A stretch of DNA of 64,000 nt from Panax quinquefolius (Eukaryota > Streptophyta > Magnoliopsida > Apiales > Araliaceae): the NCBI GenBank assembly GCA_020205615.1, contig CM035153.1:93958792-94022791 (forward strand), written 5' to 3'. A program made the translations under genes and the position numbers. This document shows positions 23,948 to 36,623 of this stretch, piece after piece (the stretch's first letter is position 1; each line of letters starts with the position of its first letter). The notes beneath the pieces were generated by a model. The model saw only the letters and a program-made list of their open reading frames with translations. It had not been told where the DNA came from and searched no databases.

Positions 23948-25100
23948 AAATTATATTTTGTGAAGTCTTCTTCCTTCCATTTTGGTTGGGATTTCTAGAA
24001 TAGATTTATTTAGTGTTTACCCTGTGGAACTTAGACCAAGTATTTTTTGGGAAGAAATGAACAATTATGGTTTCAATACTTTTTGTTTGATTAAATATGA
24101 TCCTATAAACAACTAATGACATACATTTCATTTAAATTTTGATCGGATCATAACATTATTATATATAGGCATGACATTTTGTAAACATTATTTTACCCAT
24201 GAAGAAAATATTGGCAAATTTAAAGGTTAATGAAAACAAAGTTGTAGGTAATGTAGTCTAAATTCTTGATTGGGGTTTATGGCTGCAATACAGTTCAAAT
24301 TCATTCCTCCTCCTCCTCCCTCCCTCCCTCACTCACTCAAAGCACTTTAGAAGCAAGTTAGAAATCCCAAGAAAATATGGTTGTAGAAAAGGTTTAGACT
24401 CTTCAGACATGTAGCCAAAGCCTCACCATCAATGTAGAGTTCATCAACAGGTTCAAATACATAAGAACAACTTAGTTTCAAATCTCTAGTATGGTGTGGT
24501 ATCTATCTATCTATCTATATATAGTCTAGGTCAAACAGACACCTGTGATTTGCGAAGATATCTAACTTTGTTTGGAAAGTATTTCACAATGCCATTCAAT
24601 GGATGAAAACATCAGGCTTAAGCTTACTGTGTTGTCAACAGTAGCATAGTCTACAACTAGCTTGGTGGGAAAGCTGCCAATACCAGGAATTAAGTGGGTT
24701 ATCTTCATATGCTTGTTTAGCTGTGGTTTGTGGGAGATTTGGAGAATGAGAAATCAAGAGGTTTGTGGGAGATTTGGAGAATGAAATCTTTCGGAATATT
24801 ATGGTCGAGGGAATTTGAAAATGATATATATATATATATATATATATATTGTGACTAACTGACTTGTTTGATTCTGTTATTGTTGAATAAATCTAATTGA
24901 TAATATTTTTACGATGTATTTGATATAGTGGGTTAATTTTATAATCTTATCCGTCTAATTGTATTAATATACGTCATAATCGTAATTCGACGTAAGAATA
25001 ATCTTATATGAATCTGGTTATACTACAAACATTCGTCTATGAATTTTATCTAACAATCTTAAGCCTTAACTATTTGTGTATTCATTTCAATGGCTTTAAC
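23948..25100. other. Intergenic region with microsatellites
   Basis: No gene is visible. It holds a CTC/CCCT-rich tract (about 24306-24335), a (TATC)n run at about 24503-24525 and a (TA)n run at about 24825-24850. The two near-identical strings GTTTGTGGGAGATTTGGAGAATG near 24725 and 24760 are a short local duplication. Confidence 0.6.
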
Positions 25101-25240
25101 ACTTTCATCCTTGAGGATATGTCTATGGATTTCAACCCCTTGGAGCACTTTGATGAAGGAAATTTTTATCATTGGTAAAAAAATATTTTTCTTATTAACA
25201 TCTTTAAAGGTGCTGTAATGTCATCACCACACCAGGGCGT
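25100..25240 (+). pseudogene. Fragment of a copia-type gag
   Basis: In two adjoining frames the plus strand gives NPLEHFDEGNFYHW and KIFFLLTSLKVL, which resembles the start of Ty1/copia gag proteins (L-x-H/x-F-D-G-x-N-F-x-x-W...FFLTTLKV). No other part of a copia element is visible next to it. Short, so the call is tentative. Confidence 0.4.
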
Positions 25241-25576
25241 ACATTTATAACTTGACGATTTTCGTATGAAAATATCGAAAAATTATGTGGAAATATCGGT
25301 TTTTTATTTATAAAATAGATAGATAACTCCTTTGCTGAAAAATCCTTTGCTTTATTGTGCTTGTTTGGTACCCACGTTTGCTGGGCTTTTCTGACTTTAG
25401 AACCAAAACGCAGTCAAAGAAATTCTTTTGCAACAAAAAGGTAGCACCTCAAATGGACGTGGGTCTAGCAATTGGGCTGCCTTCTAGAATTTGGGCCTCT
25501 TCTGTGTACGTCATGTGCAAAATAGTAAATATAACTTTAAAATTGAATTCGAAGTCATTATATTTAATTAATATAG

Positions 25577-25822
25577 TATTTTATCTATTCTAAAATTAGA
25601 GATACAGTTTGACTTTTGAGTTCAAATGTTGGCATATTAAATTTCAAATTGATATATATTTATTTAATTTTAGTTGATACAATAATTATAATTGTGTAGT
25701 ATATAACAAAAACTATTAATCACAAAATTTATTTCATTTCAAATTTTTATGAGTCACACCAATTTTGAAGTTTAATATGAGTCACAAAATTGTATATCTA
25801 ATTTTAGATATGAGGGAGTAGT
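25577..25822. mobile_element. MITE-like inverted repeat element
   Basis: The left end TCTAAAATTAGAGATACAG is an inverted match to the right end TTGTATATCTAATTTTAGA, followed by TATGAGGGAGTA. The GAGGGAGTA end and AT-rich ~245-bp body recall Stowaway-type MITEs. No coding capacity. Confidence 0.55.
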
Positions 25823-28363
25823 AATTTTTTAATAATCTAAATAAAAGTAATTAACAATATAAATAATCACAAATTTTATATGAATAATATAAATTAGAAA
25901 TTAGAAATTTTCCAAACCGACATCAAAAATAAGAAAAATATTTTTTATTTGTATTTATACAAATCATGACTTATAACAAACATATTCGGCAATAAACATC
26001 CAAACAACCACCAGAATCATGATTGGCACCACCCATTTCTCTCTCTCTCTCTATAATACAAATACTAGTATTACGTAGAATTAGCTATTCTTAGGATTTT
26101 TGGCTAAAAAAAAACTACTAGTATTATTAGGGTATTTTGTAGTATCTAGGAACATGCATAAAATGCAGAGCTGGTACGTTACCAAAAACAATACAATACT
26201 TGGAATTTCCGTGACGCATATCAGTCTGGATTTGCATAGTTTTTCTCAGCTGTAATTTTGGCCTATTCCTATTTCTCATCCCCATATCGGTCCGTTTTCA
26301 AATATACTCCTCTCTAGTCTCTCCTCAAAACAATATTCAAACTACAAATTTCATATAAATTAAGAAAACTAAAATAAATAGGAGAGAATAAAGTCAATAC
26401 CAATTGTGCCCAAGTGAACCAACCCCATGCAATTACACTAATAATTTTTGTTTTTTTTTTTCAAGCTTAATAGACTCCACCTTAGTATACTTTCCGAGGT
26501 AAATTAGCCTTTGAACTATTTTATACTCTTTCCTTTCAATTATATTAATCGTTTTAGAAGAATTTTTGAGAGAGGGAGGAAGAGAATTAATTATTACGTT
26601 ACATGGGTAATAATAAAATTTTAAACCAAAATTATTTACCTAACATTATAATATAATGAATAATATTGTCATTATGTCTTATCGACTTATATAATGGAAA
26701 GGAAAAAATATTTAATTTGTATATTTTTTTGGTGAACACAATTTACACATGTAATTTTAATATTACTGCATAATTAAAGAATCAATTGAATTCCAACTTT
26801 ATGTAAAAAAACTAAATTAAAATTACATATGAAAATATAATTTTTAAAAATATTTTGCATTTAAAGACTTATTTCGTTTTGAGGAGGGAAGAAGTAGATG
26901 AGGTGTGCTCTTACGCGATTTTGATCATTTTTTCTCCTCACGTGTCTAAATTATCAGCAGCACCAACGTTATCTTTGGCTCATTAATATACTCTCTCCAA
27001 AGTCGTCCCAAATTATTTGATGAAAAATTAATATGTAGAATTAAGATGAAAAATTTGAAAATATTGTATCATTTTATATTACCATGTATATATTGAAAAT
27101 ATTATTTTTATGAATACAATAAAATTAACAAACAAAGGATACTCTTTTTTATTAAAGAAGACAATATAAAATTTATAGGATGTGATATATATCAATTCAT
27201 CCAATTATCATTTCAAGAGTTGAGATTTTGAATCTTTCTTAATTTAATTAGAAAATAATGATAAAATAACTAAATATTCTCTTTTTTTTTGTTTTAAAAT
27301 ATATGGACAATTTAACAATTTAAAATATTTTAAAATTAATTTAAAATATATGAGATTCATTTAAATTTTCAAACTAATAAACTATTACTAATACTTTTTA
27401 AATAGCTATCTGCTGTATTCACAATTATTTTGACTAAAATTATATGAATTTATATATATTTTTAAAATTAAAAAAAATATTTCAAATTGACTTTAAAATA
27501 ATTAAATTTTTTCATTTTACAACAAATAATTGGTGTTCCAATATTTTGGAATAGGAGTATTGTTTTTAGATTTTAAGGTTATATAAGTGAGAACTAGTTA
27601 CTATACACATGCATAGCCGTTTTTGAGCACGGGTGGAAGGGTGGCCCTCGATCAGAGGAGCCTCAATTTTTTTTATATGTATATATATATATATATATTT
27701 AAGTTTCTAAACATTTAATTGAAGATTTTGGCTCTAAGAATATTAGAAGAAGTATTTTTTAATGAATGTATTAACTATATATTTTGTTGTAATCGAGCTT
27801 ACATATATTTTCTTGTAGTGAAATATTTTACCATATATTTTGTTATAGTCGATTTATTATGTTTGAAGATCCCAGAAATGCATTTTTAGATATAATTTAT
27901 ATTATTTATTTATTTATTTTACCTTTATTTTTTAGGCGATGAGAATATTTTGAAAAATGTCTCGTTTTTATTTTCTATCTTGGACCACCAAAATCTCCAA
28001 AACGATTTTGTACACATGTAAAGGAGATATCTCAGAAATTAATACTTATTAAAATATGTAATAATTCCATTTAAAAGGAAAAAAATATGAAACAATTTTT
28101 TTTTTTAGTAGAAAGTAACATTTATTTTAAAATAATAAAAGAATACTTATGTGCTTTTCTCTCTCTTCTATATACATATTTTTTTGTTATGTACGTGTAT
28201 GAAAAGAAGATGGAGAAGATATACTTTGCTTGAAAATGGAGAGAATTAAATGGGACCTACCCACCACTAAAAAATGGAGTATTTTGTTAGTAGGATTTTT
28301 TATTCGATTTGATTTGACTGTACGCTCAAATTTTCCTCTTCTAAATAAATAAAATAAAAAAAA
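25823..28363. other. AT-rich intergenic DNA
   Basis: No gene is supported. It contains a (CT)n tract at about 26038-26051, a (TA)n run near 27679-27700 and many A/T homopolymers. The string GGTGGCCCTCGATCAGAGGAGCCTCAA-like near 27634-27666 stands out as GC-rich and may be a remnant of a DNA transposon. Confidence 0.6.
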
Positions 28364-28520
28364 TAAATCTATAGAAACATCACACTTACACTAATTTTAT
28401 CCAAATGCACATATCAATGTCATTTTACTTCAATTTTTCTTCCCATTTTCTAAAAGCACTCTTCAGTCAAAGCCCCCTTTTCAATTTCACATCAACTTTT
28501 TTGTGTGTACGAGAAATTAG
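28364..28520 (+). repeat. Left terminal inverted repeat of the FAR1-type MULE
   Basis: Matches the reverse complement of 35530-35670, beginning at TAAATCTATAGAAACATCAC. The short open frame here (HISMSFYFNF...) is mirrored on the minus strand at 35376-35618 because of the inversion and is not a gene. Confidence 0.7.
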
Positions 28521-28595
28521 GTATCATCATGCTTGGGTAGTCGAGATCGTAGTGCAATTTCATCTGTTACTTAATATAAGCATAGGTATGCAATC

Positions 28596-30748
28596 TGACG
28601 TAAAGCGTCGAACTTGAATCTGAATATTATCTCTTAGATATTATCTGTTTCGAAAGTCGCCATTCTGATTATTATCGCTGGCTATTTCACGAATAGTGAG
28701 GAATTACTAATCTTATCCTACGGACCAATTCTTTCTGGATTAAATTTCTCGTCCCGAAATATGTTCTCGTTTCGCAGAAGAGAACGGTGAAAGAAAGAAA
28801 GGTGAAATTTCCAGTAGTCCAGAGTAAGAAATATTATGGTAAGATAATCACGAGAATAAATTATCGATAGCGTGACGTTGTTAAAGCGATAAAATATAAT
28901 AAACATCGAGTTTAAGCTGCGGTGAACAACCCCGATCCATTAAAAAATCAGTAGAAAATAAAATCTACTATCTTTTATGATTTAAAGGTTTTTTAAATAT
29001 TTATTATATTTGAGACTCACATTTATAATAAATAATCCGCGTCGTCGAATCACCCCTGCTTATTCTGGTAGGGATGATAACATTAAGTATCGCTGACCAT
29101 AATTATTCACGACCTGCGGAAAGAGAATAGTTATTAATATTCATTAATAATGGTCGTGATCATGCCAATGATTGTCCATCGATGCCTTTCTGACGGCTGA
29201 GGACTTTTACCGCATCATTTGTAACATTCACGATTAAGTGATTATGGCGAATAATCACTTGTCGTGTCATACAAGAAAAATCCATTACTTTCTACAGACG
29301 CGGATGACTTTAAAAAAATATAAACATGAGGATGATGTGATGATATAAGAATTGATAAAACAAGTTCGAGAATTAAGTTATTAGGGACTAATAACATCAA
29401 GTCGGCCTTAATCTTTCTTTTGTAGAGTAAAATTCGAGAATGATCGGAAGAATATTTCGGCTGAAAGATCTTTGGATGAAGCGAAATATCGAGGATATTC
29501 TACTAATTTCATTAGTATATAGAAGTCGAAAGTTTTAACAATTTGGGTATAATAAAGAATGGAATAACAAAAAAATCACCGTGCAAATGCGATGCTTGGC
29601 GTAGGCGAGTTATTCGATAGAATAATAATAACGGAACGGCGGTCGGTGAAATTCACACGGAAGATAGGATGTTCAGCGAAATAATAAAAGATGGAACCAG
29701 GATCAGGTGTAAAACACTTGAGATAGGATATTACAGCCAGAATGATAAAAAAGCGGGCACCCGTCAGGTGTAAAAACTTTGAGCGAGGATGTTCCAGCGA
29801 GAATAATAAAAGAACGGAACGGTCCGGTGTAAAACCTGCATGAGCAGGATGTTCAGCGAAATAATAATAAAAGATGGGCAGGAATCGGTGTAAAACAACA
29901 TGCGAGCGGGATGTTCAAGCGAATAATAGAAGAATGGAATAAAAGAAGAAGATCACCCAAAGTATAGGGATTCGGCGTATCTGAGTTATTCCAGCGAGAA
30001 TAAATAAGAATGGAATAACAAAAGTTACTCTTCGTGAATCTGAAAAGAATAACACCCTTACGAGATGCAACAAATAATATTCCACACCTTAGAAGGCGAA
30101 TATTGGCGAAGTGAAGTGGCGAGAATACTTTTCTTCTTTCTATACATAGTTTACTCTACAGAGTTTAAATTGAATTAAATGAAAATAATGAAGGAATGAG
30201 CTTATTTATAGGAAAATAGAATGCGTAGTAATTAATCCATGAAGCAGTCCAGGATTGATTTCTTTTAATCGACGGTCCGTATTTAAAGCAAAATCTTTTA
30301 AATAAAATATAATATTTTATTTATATAAAAATATTTTCTTATCAAAACATTATGCGTAATAAAATATAATATATTTTATTTATAGAATAAGCTTTAATAA
30401 AGTATTACATTTTATATAAAAAAGATGTTTTACATTTTATTCGTTAATAATCTGAATAAAATAAAAGCGTCAATTATCATTATAATAATTAATATTATTA
30501 ATCGTGATAATGGAATCGGTAAGTGAACTTAACACCATGGCGTCGATAATCAAATCTGGTGTCTTTCTTATGTAACCACCGTGTATTCTTTATCTTTTCT
30601 TCTTAGAGAGTAGTTCAAGCGATGTCAGCGGTAAAACTTCGTAGTTATTTCAATAAAATATTTTTGTCGTTTTCTCGATCAGAAATGATAATTACATTAA
30701 TGGGGTCCACCAATGATTGGTAGTTATGCGAATATTCCCTGCTAAACA
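28596..30748 (+). repeat. Solo LTR, family shared with 36624-43347
   Basis: The stretch aligns over its whole length with the reverse complement of 41952-43347 plus 36624-37384. It begins TGACG and ends CTAAACA; no coding region or second LTR accompanies it, so it is best explained as a solo LTR left by LTR recombination. No 5-bp duplication is visible. The copy is rich in CG and GCG strings at places where the sister copy has CCAA or CA. Confidence 0.65.
29600..29945. repeat. ~60-bp imperfect tandem repeats in the solo LTR
   Basis: About six units, each with GGTGTAAAAC, GGATGTTC and AATAATAAAAGA strings. The sister LTR has the same array in reverse at about 42000-42330, with units of about 63 bp. 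Confidence 0.75.
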
Positions 30749-33049
30749 TTTTTCTCTCCCTCTTTTATTAAAACTACTTTCGGCAATTGAAGCAAATCCT
30801 CCTCTTTTCTAAAACTAGACAAATAGAGTTAAGCTTTACTGCTTCGTCCAAAATGGAGGAATTAGCGAGCTAAAAATTTGAAAAACCCGTTCGGTTTGGA
30901 AAATCATCGTGAGATTTTAGGGCAGCGGCCAGCAGAGCTAAGTTTATGGCCTTTGGCGAAAACCCATTCGATTTGTTCCCAAAATCATCGTGAAATCACG
31001 TGGCGCTTCGTCTTACATGGGTTTCAATCGGTGATCGCTTTGAAGGTAGTATGCTACTTTTTACTTTTATATTTGCTTATATCGAGAGTTTCTTTGTCTT
31101 TATTGGTCGACGCTTCTTTCTATCTTGTAAAAGTTGTAATTGGTATAAGAAGAGTTTTTGGACTTTGGCTAAATAGTGGTATCGATTCAAGATTTTTACA
31201 TCGATAGTTTTAGTTGTTTGTTGACTTTCTTTCTTTCCTGTTTTCCTTGAAAGCTACTGCATGCTTTCGACGATCAACAATATGATGGTATTAGCCTCGA
31301 GGGCTATCAAATGAATTGTTGAATGATAAAATTACTATCAAGTTTTTTTTGGGGTTACATCGACAATATTGTATTACTTGTCCTTTGCCTGTTTCACTTC
31401 ATTTGGGGCATGTTTGATTGCCAATTTATTATTGCTCCACTTCTTAGAAATAATTAGCTATGAGCATTGGGGTGAAAAATCGTGGCATTATCTAGACTAG
31501 ACAATGAAATATTTGTCACTTTTAACATCAATCTTAAGCGATGAAATATTTGTCACTTCATGGAGTTTGTGTAAGATTTTCAAACAATTTTTAATGTTGC
31601 GAGTTGATGAGCTGCATAGAGATGAAATTTTAATGAAATTTTTAGATGAAATTTTGCGAGAGATGAAATTTAATGAGCACGCATATGTTGCGAGATGAAA
31701 TTTTAATTTTTAATGTTGTAAGAGTTTCAAATATTTTGATTCTTAGCGGTGTCGAGTTGGCTCACAGTTGATGAGCTGCATAAATTGATGGCTTTCTTGG
31801 AATTATGCTTGAAATCGACATCTTATAATGAAGAAATTCTTGAAGGAGTTGGCTCCACATCTTGCTTGGAATTCTTGAAGCTACGGAAAAAACTAAAATA
31901 TTATCTTATTTGTAGTTCTTGAGCTATTATGCTATTGTATCATCGTTTTTTAATTACAGGGTATGCCGCTTGTAAACATGTAAATCGTGATTGTAGTGTT
32001 TATGAAGCAATTCAATTATTGTGTTCATCAATTTAGTCGACATATATTGTGTATGTTTGGTAAATATTTAATGCCTCTTAAGAGAAAACTTGAAGGGATG
32101 AAAACAAAAGATTAGAATTAGAATACTTTTCATACATCCACTAAGATTAGAAGTAGAATACTTTTCATACATCCACTAAGATTAGAATTAGAATACTTTT
32201 CATACATCCACTAAGCGATGGACTAAAGAAAAGACAAAAAGCTGGTCTAACCACTATATATACTAGACCAGAGCTTCTGACTAAATCAAGTCGAAAGTCT
32301 TTCCATTCACATTAGAAGTGTCTTCACCTATAGACCCAAAATTCCACAGCATCGAAGATTGAAGTTCATCTCCCGTATGGATTCCTACAAGTTATAGGAA
32401 AAACATCGATATTAAGTGAGTTCATACATCTTAAATTTATGGTTTATGAAGGTAAAAACTTAAATCAATCTATAAACAACTCTTACCATAAGCGAGGGCT
32501 CTCTGATAACATATATGCAATTATCAACATATATGCACCTTTAAAATGCTCATCGATAAAGTAAAAATAATAACAATAAGAATATGAAGAAAAAGAATAA
32601 TTACTCACATTCGAGTTAATATTTCGTGGCGACTCTCTTGTGTCTCATGAAAAATAGGTGGTGATTAATAGTAAATATCAAGCTCGAATATGCGAAATAA
32701 AAAAAGCATAATTTCTCATTTCACGACTCTACGATCGTAGCATATATACATATATATATATATATAAAAAAAATTCATACCTTATTACATAGTCATTTGT
32801 GTTTCTTGATTCAAAATTATTTCTACCTTTTTTGTCCCTTACATTTGAATTTCTTGAAACTTGTTCCACCTTACTTACTTTCCTTTTATTAGGAGGGCGC
32901 CTCTTGCATCGGTTCTTTTTGGTGAAAGTAATTTACGACTTTCATTTGGTAGTCATTTTCAAATCCACTTGCGGTTGACTTTTGAGTAGGTTGACTTTTT
33001 CATAAATTTCATCCTCAAGTATTCCATTCCACCTTTAGTTCAAGAAGCC
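30749..33049. other. Inner part of the FAR1-type MULE without a recognised gene
   Basis: The region contains an open frame at 30878-31207 with no recognised product and a low-complexity stretch with repeated GATGAAAT strings at 31500-31700. A 35-bp tandem repeat lies at 32111-32215. A CATATATA run is near 32740. No coding claim is made. Confidence 0.5.
32111..32215. repeat. 35-bp tandem repeat, 3 copies
   Basis: Units start at 32111, 32146 and 32181 with ATTAGAA and contain TTTTCATACATCCACTAAG; the copies differ by one base. Confidence 0.95.
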
Positions 33050-34980
33050 GATCTACAAGTTGATCACATCTTTTTGAGTGTCGTATCTGATGTCATAGCG
33101 TCGAAAAAAATATTGCCTGACTTGTCGTATATCTACTCCCGATTTTGTGTCTTTCGAACATTATAAGTGACTTTAGCTTTAGTATGTAAATGCGTTTTAT
33201 GTCCTTTCTCCACCTCCTCAAATATATTTTTTGGAGCGGTAAATATAAACCTTTCGAAATGAAGTACCTTAACTATATGCTTACATAAAATTCCCAAAAT
33301 TGAATAATTTACGATTTACATTTCACATCAAATTCAAATTCATCTTCCCTTGATGAAGCAAACTTTGAAGTTCACAATTTTTAGGCGATCTTTTTTTTCT
33401 CCAAAGTAACAAAGTTGTTTCACTTAAGTAATGGAATATTTTATCATGAGATTGACAAACCTTGAATCATGATACATTCATGTCCGCCATACATTTGAAA
33501 CTCTATAAACTTGGAATTGGTATAAACCTCTTGGAATTGTTTTTGATGGCATGATGTGTAACCTGAGGCACATGTGAAGTCGAAGAATGAGAGTCCGCTT
33601 CTTATTTCTTTTTCCACTTTACTCCTTAGCATTATCATATTGGTCCACAAATTCTTTCGAGGAAGTTTTGCATTAACAAATTCATCAAAAATGCATTCAT
33701 ACTTTCACTTCTTTGTGTCGTAGACATTCACGCTTAAAAAACAATCTTTGACAAAACAAAGGAACCCACGGTGCCTTTCATTATACAATCCTTCCAACCA
33801 CTTTCATTGTTCTCGAGATCATAATTTTTATCATTGCCTTCCATTCACATTCAAATCATTTACACTCGAAGAATCATAAACAACGTTATGTAGCGTAAAT
33901 TTAATTGATTAATAATCTTGCGTACCTACTTTTAATTTTTTAGGAACTTTCTTGATTATATACCCTGAAACACCATCGATTGGCGAACATCGGGAAAAAC
34001 TATCTCGATCGCATTTTCATCGCTTTGTCTTGATCGGTTGATAATGGCGTGTGGAGCTTTTTCTGAGACATGGAAGAAAGCCACGCGTCAAACAACCAAA
34101 CAAAAGTGTTAGTATCTTCGTTCGATATCAAGCCACAACCAAATAGTATGGATTGTCCATGGTGGTTAACTCCAACAAAAGGAGCAAACGGCATATCATA
34201 TTTATTAGTCGAATAAGTGGTGTCGAATGTGATGACATCACCAAACTCCTCATCTGTGACTCTAGACCTTGAATTTGCCCAAAACAAATTTACGATCAGA
34301 TTTTCCTCATCTAGGTCTATCATCATAGAGAAAAGTTAGAATCCTTTGCTTGAACTTTAACAAAATAACTTTGAAGTGCACTAGCATCACCCTCAATGAC
34401 CTTAACTTTTTAATTTTTCCATATAATTTTCTGATCTTTCTTTAAACAAGGCATTTCATTTTCTCCATACTCGACTCTAAGTGAATTATAACTTTTATTC
34501 ATTGGTATCCCGACATCATTGTTTAGCTCAAGTCTCCTCTTTATATAAGGGTTACGTATGGATTACTACAGGTTGAAAGCGAGACTTACTTGGACTTAAA
34601 CCATGATTGTGTGCTGAAGCTCAAAGTGGTTATACCCGGTTTCCATCATTCGATAACTTTGGCACAAATCTTAGCCTTACTGACTGCTTTAATAAGCGAA
34701 TGCGGTTTTAAAGTAATTTTGAGTTCTTCTTTGGCTCTCCATATTTGTGACATCTGTTTGTCAAATATGTAACCACTCGAGTCAATTTTTTAGTACTTCT
34801 TTTAGTCACTCCAAATCCTTGTTGCGCACCATATTTTCTATAGTATTCATAAACCTCATCAACATTGTCGAACACCATATGTAATTTGGGCTCTTCCTTT
34901 ATTTGATTATTAGTTTTCCATTCTCTTTTTACATCATCCCTTTCGTTGTTAGATAGATCATCTACGTCGATATCCATATT
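33050..34980 (-). pseudogene. FAR1/MULE transposase relic
   Basis: Reading from right to left: an N-terminal acidic stretch and FAR1 DNA-binding domain (34708-34977; FDNVDEVYEYYRKYGAQQGF, GVTKRSTKK), a MULE transposase domain (34000-34326; GDVITFDTTYSTNKY, FAPFVGVNHHGQSILFGCGL, LSTDQDKAMK), a post-transposase helix-rich part (33444-33650; EIRSGLSFFDFTCASGY, FQEVYTNSKF) and a SWIM-like zinc finger remnant about 33240-33300 (GILCKHIVKVLHFERF). Frameshifts and at least one deleted block lie between domains. In plants such genes are either transposases or domesticated light-signalling regulators; the surrounding inverted repeats favour a transposase. Confidence 0.75.
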
Positions 34981-35325
34981 TGTAGAGCTAATATCTATTT
35001 AGAGCTCCATTGGTAGAACTTGCAGATCTTATAAAAAGCGAAAAGAAATTTTTTTAAATATTTGTTAATGTATGTACTTTAAGAAAAATATCAATAACAA
35101 ATGTATATTTCATATTTAAATATTGAGTATCAACTAGATAAAGTCATTTTCATCTAAATATAGAAATAAGATGAAAACCAAACACTTTCAATACTTTTAG
35201 TTGTAAATAAAATAGTTTGATACTTCATTCCAATAAGTGATTTTTTCATTTGCACTTCATATTTTATTGCAAAAACTACAATATAAGTAAATAAGCAAAC
35301 AAATCAAATTGATATATGTATATCA

Positions 35326-35369
<44 letters not shown>
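35326..35369. repeat. (TA)n microsatellite
   Basis: About 20 TA units next to the inner side of the right inverted repeat. Confidence 0.9.
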
Positions 35370-35373
<4 letters not shown>

Positions 35374-35529
35374 GATTACTGGTTTTGTGAAGGAGAGGAG
35401 AAAGAGTGTTGAGAATGTTCTATGCTCAAATCTCTTTGCTGCTTTCGAAAGGAAGGGGCAAGAAATGTGGCGGGGAAATTGCAAAGGGATTTTGCTCTGC
35501 TTTGAATGATTTGTTTTAGAAAAGGGAAG

Positions 35530-35670
35530 AAAAAAAGTGATGTGAAATTGAAAAGGGGGCTTTTACCGGAGAATGCTTTTAAAAAATGGGAAGAAAAAAA
35601 ATTGAAGTAAAACGACATTGGTATGTGCGTTTGGTAAAATCAATGTAAGTGTGATGTTTTATAGATTTAC
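35530..35670 (-). repeat. Right terminal inverted repeat of the FAR1-type MULE
   Basis: Reverse-complement match to 28364-28520, ending GTAAATCTATA on the minus strand. Confidence 0.7.
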
Positions 35671-36256
35671 TCTAAACATCAAATTCATCTCCTCTCCGAT
35701 AAGCTGAAATATTACATCACTAAAGTTAAGCTAACCTAAATTAAGCGCTTGTGTTTCTCTAGAGAGCCTCTGGGCATTTGGCATCATCCAATGTGGGTCC
35801 CCTTTCCAAGCTTGCCCATTCCCAGAGCCCCACTAAGCGATCTCTTTTCCACTACTACGTACCCCAATTGATTTTATTTATTTATTTATACCTCGGAACT
35901 TCGCTTCGTTTCCTGCTTGGAGCTTGACAAATAAAGTTGGTATTTTTTTTACGTAAAATGAAAATCACACACAATTATAATCGAGACTTATATTTATGTG
36001 AGTGAAAATTTAGTAAAATATTAATTTTCTTTATGAAATAATAATTCCTGATCGATTATTTAAAATTGCCCATGTCTTTATATTTGTTTGTGATTTTTTC
36101 TTAATAAAATTTATAATTTCATGGACTATATATATTTTAGGAGGAGCTTAATTAAACATTGAAATTGTATCTACTAATAAGCGTGAATTAATACTTTATA
36201 TAAAAACCTAAATCCTATCACCTCCTTAATACAAAAACAAATATATATATATATAT
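35671..36256. other. AT-rich intergenic DNA
   Basis: No gene seen. A GC-richer stretch at 35750-35850 (GAGCCTCTGGGCATTTGGC and following) has no long open frame on either strand. Ends in a TA run where the next MITE is inserted. Confidence 0.5.
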
Positions 36257-36427
36257 GGGTCTCCGTTCCACAACCTTAGGTTGTTGGGAAGCTTGACCCA
36301 TTTGGTAGTATTCTATTCTCTAAGCTGGACAATTTTTTTTTTTTTTTTATAAGAAATTGGAAACTTGTGGCAATTTGGCTTGAAATGGGTTGCTCCGACG
36401 GCTTTCATTCTTTGTGGATGGAGACCT
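36257..36427. mobile_element. 171-bp MITE in a TA run
   Basis: The left end GGGTCTCCGTTCCACAA is an inverted match to the right end TTTGTGGATGGAGACCT. Both flanks are ATATAT-rich. A small palindrome, ACAACCTTAGGTTGT, lies next to the left end. No coding capacity; Mutator- or hAT-like by its G-starting ends, uncertain. Confidence 0.6.
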
Positions 36428-36623
36428 ACATATATGTATATATATATATATATATAAAGTTTCTTATGTGGGTTGTAAAACTGAACTTTTTTAATAAAGA
36501 TGAATTTTCTATTAATTTTTGAATATTATGGGTGAAATTGATATAATAGTTATGGGTAATATTTATAAATTTTGCAAAAAGTCATGAGTTGTTATATAAT
36601 ATTTAATTGGTTAAGGAAATATT

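Larger units (their letters stand above)
28364..35670 (-). mobile_element. FAR1-type Mutator-like element with nested solo LTR
   Basis: Inverted repeats of about 150 bp (28364-28520 and 35530-35670) enclose a minus-strand FAR1/MULE transposase relic (33050-34980). The inverted repeats share ACATCACACTTACA, TCATTTTACTTCAA-type and AAGCCCCCTTTTCAATTTCA strings. FAR1/FHY3 proteins descend from MULE transposases of this kind, so a transposon is the simplest reading. A 2.15-kb solo LTR sits inside at 28596-30748. No target duplication could be fixed because both ends lie in A/T-rich sequence. Confidence 0.6.

Noticed and set aside
24306..24342. CTC/CCCT tract as a promoter element
   Set aside because: Simple microsatellite with no gene start nearby.
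25357..25593. 78-codon plus-strand frame
   Set aside because: No recognised domain, no splice context and AT-rich C-terminal end; chance frame.
28405..28617. Open frame MHISMSFYFNFSSHFLK and its twin at 35376-35618
   Set aside because: The similarity comes from the terminal inverted repeats; it is not a gene pair.
30878..31207. 109-codon plus-strand frame in the MULE
   Set aside because: Leucine-rich with no recognised domain and no support from a second copy; left unassigned.
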